Shown here in pieces: positions 32,054-40,433 of a stretch of DNA of 50,800 nucleotides (positions are counted from its first letter, which is position 1; each line of letters starts with the position of its first letter). The position numbers were made by a program, and so were the translations under genes. The stretch lies in NCBI GenBank assembly GCA_010015675.1, contig ML976992.1, forward strand, positions 1,014,358 through 1,065,157, given 5' to 3'. This DNA comes from Byssothecium circinans (Eukaryota > Ascomycota > Dothideomycetes > Pleosporales > Massarinaceae). The notes under the pieces were generated by a model that made no database searches, was not told the origin of the DNA, and saw nothing but the letters and a program-made list of their open reading frames with translations.

Positions 32054-33148
32054 ATGTCTACCTCCAACGGCATTTCTTCAGAGCTTCCCATTGCCAAGTT
32101 TCGGGTTGTCGATATCCAGAAACTTGGGCACGGTGACCATGCGGAGAAGGAGAAGCTTTATCTGGCTGCGAAGCATGACGGTTTCTTCTATCTCAACTTT
32201 GAGAGCATGTCTGAATTGGATGAATTCGAGGGCGTTCTTAACGGCATCTACACTTTGCAAGATCATTTGTTCAATCTACCGGAAGAAGAGAAGATGAAAT
32301 TCGACGTAGATAAGCAGGGACCAATGAAGCTCAATGGGTATACACTCGTAAACTCAAACCATTTACGAATATTAACAGAGATCAGTTACAAGCCTGTCGG
32401 GAGAAACATTGGCGGTGTGGGAGGAAAACATGATGGCTTCGAGAGCTGGGCAGTAAGTTCTTCACGCGAAAAGTCACAAGACCACCCGTTGACGACACAC
32501 TTTAGATCCCGAAAGATGGTGTCCTCGAGATTGGAGAGTTTCCATTCTCCAAACCAGGCGTGATCGACTCGCAAAGGGCTATGCTTGGACGCTTTATGCA
32601 CTACATGCAAGCGTTCACTACGACTATCCACAGTGCCCTCTCGGATGAGCTCGGCCTCAATCCTAAAGAGCGGGCAGCTGTTCCATCGGGACCAACACCC
32701 GTCGCCATGCATCTTGCGACTGCTCAAGTACCACGAACAACCTTTGACCGAACGTGGCGCGGTGCAAACCCCCCACACTGACCTTGGGAGCCTCACGATT
32801 CTTTTCACTTCTCAACCGGGCCTCCAGGTACTTCCCAAAGGTTCAACCGATGCCTGGGAATTTGTGGCTCCGCGAGAACGCTCCGCGATCGTCAACATCG
32901 GCGATGTTCTTGCTATGATGACCGGCGGCGCGCTACACTCTTCTTTACATCGAGTAGGCCCGCTCCCAAACCGGCGGATGGAAACTAGGTACTCGTTCGC
33001 ATATTTGCAACGACCTGAAGCGCATACCATTTTGAAGACAGGCGGCGAGGAGATCTCGAGCGAGGAGTGGCTCAGGCGCAAGTTCGATATGCTAAGGAAG
33101 GATACTTACACGCATTACCAGCAATGGATTCTTACTGGTCGGCAGTAA
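32054..33148 (+). pseudogene. 2-oxoglutarate/Fe(II) oxygenase (IPNS-like), one frameshift
   Basis: Exons 32054-32337, 32386-32452 and 32506-33148. The N-terminal domain has the DIOX_N pattern (FRVVDIQKLGHGD, AAKHDGFFYLNFES, FNLPEEEKMKFDVD, YKPVGRNIGG). The catalytic core carries the TPHTDLGSLTILF iron ligands (HxD), LHRV with the distal His, and RYSFAYL with the 2-oxoglutarate-binding Arg/Ser. The frame shifts between LGLNPKER (about 32670) and the FHRDQHPSPCILRLLKY block; exon 3 is 643 nt, one base over a multiple of three. No intron fits there. So it is either a recent pseudogene or an assembly error. The family includes isopenicillin N synthase-like and many fungal tailoring oxygenases. 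This is the last recognisable non-repeat gene before the repeat island. Confidence 0.78.
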
Positions 33149-33290
33149 GATGTCATCGCAGCCTGACATTAGAGTGTAAGCATCATAAGAAGGGTTGCTA
33201 TTATTTTGCGGAGCGAGGAACGAGCGTAGCAAAATTACAATCCAATCGCGCTTGAGGGCTTTAAAAAAATCGCATTCTACCTACCTTCTA
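33149..33290. other. Junction between unique DNA and repeat island
   Basis: A small foldback (ATTTTGC at 33203 paired with GCAAAAT at 33229) sits just before the base composition drops sharply at about 33260-33290, where the first transposon copy begins. Confidence 0.5.
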
Positions 33291-33820
33291 ACGTAAAGCA
33301 CCATTGAGACGGCTAAACCATCAAGATAGCTACTTTTCCTTAGCAATACTAACACTACACTTATTACTAAATGCCTTAACTAATAAACGCGTTACTTTAT
33401 TAATAAGAAGGTAGAATTAAGCTTACTCTTTAAGCTTACTATTTAGGCTAATTTAAAAGCCTCTAATATGCTACTAAAGCTTATAATATTCATTATTAAA
33501 ACTTTTTTAACTATATTAATAGAATTACCTTTTAACTATAAATAATTTTAAACTAGTTAAAACTATCCTTAACTAAAGAAGAAATACTTATAAAATATAT
33601 ACTTAACTTTAGTTTATAGGAATTTACGCCTTAATTAAGTAAGGTATTAGATATAATATAAAGTACTACTAAACTATATAAAATTACTTAGTAATACTTA
33701 TTTACTTAACTTTATTAATATATATAGAATACTAAAGGGTATAAAGATTTAACTTATAATTAAAAGAATACTAATAGGATAAAGAAAGTAGCTAGATTAC
33801 TATATAAAATAATAATAAAA
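33291..33820 (+). mobile_element. Truncated, heavily mutated Fot1/pogo transposon copy (copy A)
   Basis: This segment aligns base for base with the start of the element at 33947 (same AACGTAAAGCAC start, the TACTTTTCCTT...ACACTACACTTATTAC block, and GGCTAATTTAAAAGCCTCTAA). Nearly all differences are C-to-T or G-to-A in copy A. The HTH region is recognisable only through its better-preserved neighbour (K-E-E-x-L-I-K-Y-I-L here against EEDTLVKYILDLGSRGF there). The copy fades near 33820. AT content is extreme and nothing is codable. Known cause of this pattern in ascomycetes: RIP. Confidence 0.7.
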
Positions 33821-33840
33821 TAGTTCCTATTAAGATACCT

Positions 33841-33946
33841 AGTTATAGTAAAGATCTCCTAATAGTAAAGATTCTTATAGTAGAGATTCTATAGTAAAGA
33901 TTTTATAGTAAAGATCTATAATAAAGATCCTCTTTAAAGATTTATA
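33841..33946 (+). repeat. Degenerate tandem AGTAAAGAT repeat
   Basis: Seven or so imperfect units built on TATAGTAAAGATT/C lie between the two Fot1-like copies. They may come from a repeated terminal sequence of the element. Confidence 0.6.
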
Positions 33947-35790
33947 ACGTAAAGCACTACTAAAGTAGCCACCCCACTAAAGTGGCTACTTTTCCTTGGC
34001 AACACCAACACTACACTTATTACGAAATGGCTTAACCAACAAATCCGTTACTTATTCAATAAGAAGGCAGGATTGAGCTTGCCCTTCAGGCTTACCATTT
34101 AGGCTAATTTAAAAGCCTCTAACGCGCTGCTAAGGCTTTTAACGTTCGTCATCAGAGACTCTCTACACGCCTCAACGGAACCGCCTTTCGACCAACAACA
34201 GTACTGAACTGTTCGAAACTGTTCTCGACTAAAGAGGACACGCTTGTTAAATACATCCTCGACCTTGGTTCGCGAGGATTCGCGCCTACGCTGGGCGAAG
34301 TGTTAGATATGGCGAATAAACTACTACGTGAGCGGGGTAGAGAGAAGGTTAGCTATAACTAGGCAGAATAGTTTATGAACCATTTAGAATAGTTATGAAT
34401 AGTTTAGAACTATTTAAAGGACCATTAGAGAGCTCTACAGGAGGATCCTAAGGTGGTTAGCGCGTGGTTTAAGCTTATAGAGGATACTAAAGCTAAGTAC
34501 GGTGTATATGATAATGATATACATAACTTTGATAAGACTAGCTTTTAGATAGGTATTATTGGCTCTATGAAAGTGGTTACTGGCTTAGAGAAGTGAGAAA
34601 GGCCTACAATAATTTAGCTAGGCGATAAGGAGTAGGTGACAGATATCTAGAGTATATGTTTAAATAGTATATTCACCCTACTATTTATTATATATAAAGG
34701 ACGCGTCTATATCTCTTTATAGTACTAGGAAGCTAATATACCACGTGATTAGAAGCTCTTAGTCTTAGAGAATAGATAGATGACTAATAAGCTTAGTCTT
34801 GCGTAGTTAAAGCACTTTAACGCGTATATAAAGGCGAGAACTATTAGTGTCTATTAGTTGCTAATTTTAGATAGCCACGAAAGCTACCTAAATCAAGATT
34901 TCAAGGATTATTATTATGATAATAAGATCCTTACGCTCTATATGCTACCGCACTTATCACACATCCTCCAGCCGCTTGATGTAGTGTGCTTCTCGCCGCT
35001 TAAGCGCAAGTACTCTAAGATTATTTAGGGCTTAGCGTAAAAGTGCGTCTTTCACGTTAATAAGGAAGCGTTCCTACCAGCCTTTAAAGACGCGTTTTTA
35101 AGCGTGTTTATAGTTTAGAACTGTTGAAAGGCCTTTAAGGTAATAGGGCTAGTCCCTCTAAACGCGCAGGTAGTACTTAATTACCTTAATGTGTGTATAC
35201 GTACCCTACTAGGACCCCCACTACTAGAGACGCCATAGCTATCAAGGACTCTAAGTAATACACGCGAATTTAGCTTATAGTTAAAGTTCGTACGTGATTC
35301 TATTACTTAGTTACTATGAACGGCGCAGGATAGGCTTTCATAGCTTATTAAAGGCACTAAGTTAGTGCTGCATAACACTACGCTTATAAGGCGCGCATTA
35401 AAGAGCTTAAACAGCAACTTGCAGTAGTAACTAAGCAAAAAACACGTAAGCGCAAGTATCTTTAGAAGGATAGCACTATAGAGTTTAGTCCTATAGCAGA
35501 CTAGGTTAGTTCTAAACTATTAGGAACCATTTAGAACTATAAGAGGGCGAGGGTAGAGGGTGAATATAAAGTGTGATAACTAGGTATTCACCACTACGGC
35601 AACTGCGGTAAGGCTAGGCATAACGCGAGAATGTATCAGGTAGATAAAGAGGGTTCTTCTAAGTTAGAGGCTAGTACTTAGTTTATCATGTCAAGTAGTA
35701 ATATGGATGATAATAATGATAAATTTAAGTAAGTTAGTGTTGCTAAGTATGAAAAGGTAATAGAGATATAGTAGAGATAGTTAAAATAGT
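33947..35790 (+). mobile_element. Fot1/pogo (Tc1-mariner) transposon with dead transposase (copy B)
   Basis: The transposase frame is recognisable in one reading frame with many stops. It has a CENP-B/Tc5-type HTH (EEDTLVKYILDLGSRGF, then EVLDMANKLLRERG at 34300), then DPKVVSAWFKLIEDTKAKYG, NFDKTSF at 34527 (first catalytic Asp), LDSHESYLN at 34864 (second Asp), and the LQPLDVVCFSPLKRKY third-acid block at about 34970. A C-terminal zinc-knuckle-like stretch lies near 35590 (NCGKARHN). These are the landmarks of fungal Fot1-like DDE_1 transposases. The first 370 bases are much less mutated than the coding region. The 5' end holds an 11-bp inverted repeat (33962-33972 with 33982-33992). The 3' terminus was not found; 35790 is only the end of recognisable coding sequence. 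Confidence 0.8.
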
Positions 35791-36174
35791 AGTAGATTAA
35801 TAGTAGATTATGTCATCTATCATATGTAGTCTAGAGTTTAATCAAAGATAGAGCACTTACTTATACCTTTCTTTAGCCTATTCCTACTAGCCTGTATGCG
35901 GTAGATAGTATAAAGAAAGGCTGTAAGCGTTCTTGCTTTTCTATAAACGTCTTAGCTTAATATTGTTTCTTTATTTAATAAAGAACTAATAACGCCATAA
36001 TATTGGCTAGACCTTTAGATTGGTTGATTGATCGATTGCTTGATTAATCAATCAATCTAGGATGGTTCCATCTAATCTATAGTTAACTGCCTAGGTGGTA
36101 GTAGTCTAGGATAGCCTAGATTACTAACTTATACTATAGAGAAAACAATACATGAGTAATAGGGTTAGAGTTAA
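35791..36174. other. Non-coding tail between transposon and palindrome array
   Basis: AT-rich, no gene. A locally repetitive GATTGATT-type run (36020-36060: GATTGGTTGATTGATCGATT and its near-inverse) is present. It probably includes the 3' end of the Fot1-like element. Confidence 0.4.
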
Positions 36175-36600
36175 CTAAAGTCACCCCTAGGGGTGACTTT
36201 AGCTAGTGGGGAAAACAAAAACAATCCAAACTAAAGTTACCCCTAAGGGTGACTTTGGCTGGTGGGGAAAATAAAAACAATCTAAACTAAAGTCACCCCT
36301 AGGGGTGACTTTAGCTAGTAGGGAAAACAAAAATAATCTGAACTAAAGTTACCCCTAGGGGTAACTTTAGCTAGTAGGGAAAATAAAAATAATCCAAACT
36401 AAAGTCACCCCTAGGGGTGACTTTAGCTAGTAGGGAAAATAAAAACAATCTGAACCAAAGTCACCCCTAGGGGTAACTTTAGCTAGTAGGGAAAATAAAA
36501 ATAATCTAAACTAAAGTCACCCCTAGGGGTGACTTTAGCTGGTAGGGAAAATAAAAACAATCTAAACTAAAGTTACCCCTAGGGGTGACTTTAGCTGGTA
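36175..36600 (+). repeat. Eight-copy array of a 28-bp perfect palindrome, 56-bp period
   Basis: Units start at 36175, 36231, 36287, 36343, 36399, 36455, 36511 and 36567. Each has the half-site CTAAAGTCACCCCT followed directly by its reverse complement, and (except the last) a 28-bp spacer beginning CTAGT/CTGGT with GGGAAAA.AAAAA.AAT. Variants are C/T and G/A transitions. In unit 4 both arms carry the matching change, so the palindrome stays perfect; other units carry one-sided changes. The array is exactly periodic. Confidence 0.93.
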
Positions 36601-36640
36601 CTATTATACCCTACTAAAAGTAGCACTAATTTCACACCCT

Positions 36641-37000
36641 TAGCCACCTATTAACACCCTACACCCGCCCTTTTTTGTACTAGCTATGATTTATATGCGC
36701 TCTCCATACAAAACCATCGCCAAATCAGTGCGACGTGTAGTCGTTGTATAGTGGTAGTAGAATTAGGAGGTAGTTTTTTAGGGGATAGCTAGAGTAGGGT
36801 TTTTCATGATAGCTAGCTACCTTACTTAGCCACCTATTAACACCCTACACCTGCCCTTTTTTGCGTTTAATTAGCTATGATTTGTATGCGCTCTCTATAT
36901 AAACCATCGCCAAATTAGTGCGACGTGTGGGTGCTGCGCAGTAGTGCTAGTAGTTTATTAGTGATAGCTAGAGCAAAGTTTTCATAATAACTAAAGCTAT
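36641..37000 (+). repeat. 196-bp direct duplication
   Basis: Copy 1 begins at 36641 (TAGCCACCTATTAACACCCT) and copy 2 at 36837 with the same start. Both continue through CTGCCC/CCGCCCTTTTTTG, TAGCTATGATTT.TATGCGCTCTC and the AATYAGTGCGACGTGTRG segment. Differences include several transitions and a few small indels. No coding potential is seen in the unit. Confidence 0.8.
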
Positions 37001-37589
37001 TAGAGTACTTAGAGCTACCTTATTCTAAAATGCTAACTTACTAACTAACTACTAAATTGCCTACTAACGTCTATAGTACTAGGAGGTGGTATAGGGAGCA
37101 CCATAGTAAGGGCCTATAGTAAGGCTAATGTAGGGCTACTATAGGCTAAGCTCGCACCCTAGTTTCATCTAGCCGTATATAGATTTAGTGGATGGGTAAT
37201 GTATTACTAGTATAGTATAGGCGCTTACATAATAGAGGTAGTGAATTAATTAGTGTTAGAGGTAGTATAGTAACTATAAAAGTAAGGCTACTTAGCCTTA
37301 GTAATTACCCTACTAACTGCCCTACTAATTAACTTACTAAGCTTATCTATAACTACCTTAGCTACCTCCGCACTAGTAATAGACGCCTCCATTAACTTAG
37401 TAGCCTTAGTACTACCCTCCTCCGTCTAGGCAACCACCTATATAAGGTAACAAAATAGGCCTAATTCATGATTAATATGGTATAGCAACATGTTTTACTA
37501 TTCTAAAATAGGGTTTCAAGGGTAGCAATTCGCGTTAACCCTAAGGCCTAATTCATCTATAACTAGCACTCTAACGACAAAACTTTGTA
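37001..37589. other. Repeat-derived stretch with a short minus-strand coding trace
   Basis: Mostly non-coding and TA-rich. On the minus strand, 37440-37225 shows an uninterrupted helical segment (KATKLMEASITSAEVAKVV then DKLSKLISRAVSRVITKAK) flanked by TAGs. This may be the remains of a mutated gene; I do not recognise it. Confidence 0.4.
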
Positions 37590-38292
37590 GCGTGTCCGTG
37601 CGCGTAACACCTGGATTCGCGTAACGCCCGCCTTTTACTAGGAAAATTAAAGAAAATAAGTAACTTTAAAGCTATATAACTTTTTAATTACTTTTTCTTT
37701 TTAAAAGCTTCCTTAACTAAAGTTATAGAGAAAAACTATCTTTATAACTTTAAAATTTTAGTTTTTTAATAATAATTAGTTTAAAGAAAAAAGTATAAAA
37801 GTACTAAAACTTAAATCTTTAAAATTAAAAAATAATATTTTTTTAGAAGTAAAGTATACTATTTAGAATATATTTTATGTTAGGTTTTTTCTAATAAAAC
37901 TATTAACTAGGAAGTTATACTATCTTTTAATCTTTTTTATATAAGAAAATTAGGAAAGATAATATATCTTCTTAAATAGTTATTTTATTAAAAAGAACCT
38001 AATATAAAATATATTCTAAATAGTATACTTTACTTCTAAAAAAATATTATTTTTTAATTTTAAAGACTTAAGTTTTAGTACTTTTATACTTTTTTCTTTA
38101 AACTAATTATTATTAAAAAACTAAAATTTTAAAGTTATAAAGATAGTTTTTCTTTATAACTTTAGTTAAGGAAGCTTTTAAAAAGAAAAAGTAATTAAAA
38201 AGTTATATAGCTTTAAAGTTACTTATTTTCTTTAATTTTCCTAGTAAAAGGCGGGCGTTACGCGAATCCAGGCGTTACGCGCACGGACACGG
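37590..38292. mobile_element. 703-bp foldback (MITE-like) element flanked by TA
   Basis: The left end GCGTGTCCGTGCGCGTAAC is matched in inverse orientation at the right end (GTTACGCGCACGGACACG). The arms then continue as near-perfect inverted repeats of about 300 bases each (left about 37590-37900, right about 37980-38292) around a short unmatched centre. TA dinucleotides flank both ends (37588-37589 and 38293-38294), as expected for a Tc1/mariner-type target duplication. There is no open frame, so it is non-autonomous. The interior is about 80 percent AT while the ends keep GC-rich motifs. Confidence 0.88.
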
Positions 38293-38374
38293 TATAATGT
38301 TATATTCTTCTTATTTTATTTTCTATTCTACCTAAGGAAACGTATAACGACAGAAAGATCAGAAGAAGGAGAAG

Positions 38375-38440
38375 AAGGAGAGGAAGGAGAGGAAGGAGAG
38401 GAAGGAGAGGAAGGAGAGGAAGGAGAGGAAGGAGAGGAAG
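38375..38440 (+). repeat. GGAGAGGAA 9-bp purine minisatellite
   Basis: About seven head-to-tail copies of AAGGAGAGG, all purine on the plus strand, lie between the foldback element and the minus-strand pseudogene. Confidence 0.85.
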
Positions 38441-38559
38441 AGAAATAGGAAAATAGAGGAAAATAAAACAAAACCACTTTACTACTAAAATTCAAGCCTT
38501 TAAAACTACAACCTTTTAGCAGAAGTAGCTTAGCTACCTAGTTAGTATTATCTTAAAAA

Positions 38560-39408
38560 TTAACTATTATCTTGAAAGTTAACCTAGAGCGTAGCTACTA
38601 TATCCTTATAACTACTAAAGTATATCTTAATTAACCCATCTACAGTAGCTGTAGTGGTGAAGTGCTTAGCTTTACTAGAATAGAAGTAGTTAATATCCTC
38701 TACGCATCCCTTATCCTTGCTTATGATCTATTCAATGCCATTATTATAGAGGTCATAGACACCGCTTAAGATAGCCTTGATTTCATTAACTGTTGCCTTA
38801 GCAGGAGGGACGAAGTTAAGAAGGTAGTGCGCTATAAGCTTACGCTTATCTTGAAGCTAGTGTCCCTACTTATTATGTCTATTAGTAAGATGGTTAATGA
38901 ACGCTCTAACCCCCCTATTAGCCTTAAGCCTATTTACGTTAATCTGCTTCCTTAACTCTCTATAGACGTTGCTCACCTTAGATATAATATTAGAGGCCTA
39001 TATGAACTCATTATACACCCTACTACTAATCTTATTATACTTAGCCTGCTTTTTAAGCCCTAGGTTCTTCCCTAGGACCGTGACCAAGTCCACGATACCG
39101 CGTGGCGTAATAACCTTATCAGCCTTAGGTTTGTAGATAAGCTCCCTATCTTTAGGGCTATCTCTAGCGTGGGGGGTAGTATCTTTACGCTTTACCTTTA
39201 CTTTTTCTCTTCTATTTTCTAGATAGCTATGGTACTCCTATAGGGTAGGCTTACCTTCTTTAGGATACTAAGGATACTTCTACTCTAAGCATTGTAAAAA
39301 TAGTAATATCTAGGGTGAGCTAGCCCAAGCTCTAATAGAGATAGGGCTTGCATAGACCGATAGGATCCCTACTACTATAGCGGCAAAGATAGATACGCTG
39401 TACCTCAT
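38560..39408 (-). pseudogene. RIP-damaged gene for a predicted secreted protein (ORF-B)
   Basis: From ATG 39408 the minus strand reads one continuous frame of 282 codons to a TAA at 38560. It is interrupted nine times, every time by TAG, with no frameshift. The N-terminus (MRYSVSIFAAIVVGILSVYA then SPISIRAW) has the n-, h- and c-regions of a signal peptide. Downstream: a Lys/Arg-rich hinge (ENRREKVKVKRKD), a VITPRGIVDLVTVLGKNLGL segment and a helical C-terminal half (VNRLKANRGVRAFINHLTNR, KLIAHYLLNFVPPAKATVNE, GVYDLYNNGIE). There are few cysteines (two clear). I do not recognise the family. All-TAG interruption with an intact frame is what CAG-to-TAG and TGG-to-TAG RIP changes give. An alternative, real translation with TAG read as Gln, is unlikely. 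Confidence 0.6.
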
Positions 39409-40433
39409 AGTGGCATTCTAGGTTAGCTATAATAGGGTGGGTGGGTTCAGCGCTAGGAGGGATAAGTAGATAGGGAGGAGGTTTAATAGGAAGAGGGCTA
39501 TTATGAAAAAGGTAGTAGGATGTTGTAGGGTGGTTATGTTAGTAGATAGGTAATTAGGTATATTTTTATAACCTTCTCTAGGTTACTTTATACTTTATCT
39601 AACATAGAGTGTCGTCATTATCCATGGAATCTAAGTAGTAAGGCAGATCAGCTTTTACTATTGCTAGTAACGACGGTTAGGCCGTGTTATTTAAGTGGGG
39701 GCTTCCTGCGAGAGCGTACCATGCTACTTCTACGTCCTGGCGCAGGCTATTCACTATCCCTGCATAGGACTAGGCTTTAACGGCATAAGAACATAGCCTA
39801 ATGTTTTAGTTAAGCTTTAACGGCATAAGAATATAGTCTAATGTTTTAGTTGAGCTTTAATAGTATAAGAACATAGTCTAATGTTTTAGTTAAGTAGGTC
39901 TTCTATTCTATATAGCCTAATGTTGACTAGTGTAGCACTACTAGCTAGTAGACGTGTTTAACCTAATGTATAAGTTGCCTAGGTCGTCTTATATTATTTC
40001 TCCATGTAAAGAGACTAGTAGAGTAGGACGTAAACTACTCTTTTGCATTACATCTCTTCTATAGCTGGGTAGGCGTAGATAACTATAGTCGCAGATATAG
40101 AAACGTTATAAAGGTTGAATATAGGGACAAGGTTAGGAAATCTTAAGGAAAGTTTTTTTGAGTTTAAGGTACTAACATGTAGAGCGGGAAAGCGGGAATC
40201 AAAAGTAGTTATCTAATTTCTAATCTGTGTTGTAGTTGTTAAGTTATTCATGTTAGAAGGTGGTGTCACTGTAAGGTAATAACTTAATCTAGTAAGGCGT
40301 ATGAAGTGAAGCGCTAAGCTAAGAGGAGTTCTATCCTAAATACGCTAAGCTAAAAGGAGTAACCTCCTAAATCTCTAACTTACTTTACCTAAGAAGCCTT
40401 CTCCACAACGACGTGGACTCTATAGCTTGCAAT
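39409..40433. other. Non-coding region between ORF-B and ORF-A
   Basis: The two frames diverge from this 1-kb interval, so it would be a shared upstream region. It holds the 40-bp tandem repeat at 39774 and a two-copy motif near 40298-40375 (CGCTAAGCTAAGAGGAGT / CGCTAAGCTAAAAGGAGT, each followed by CCTAAAT). No gene seen. Confidence 0.5.
39774..39893 (+). repeat. Three tandem copies of a 40-bp repeat
   Basis: Units start at 39774, 39814 and 39854: GCTTTAACGGCATAAGAACA then TAGYCTAATGTTTTAGTTRA. They differ only by transitions. Confidence 0.88.

Noticed and set aside
36175..36600. CRISPR-like appearance of regularly spaced palindromic repeats
   Set aside because: Spacers are nearly identical to each other and the genome is fungal; this is a tandem satellite.
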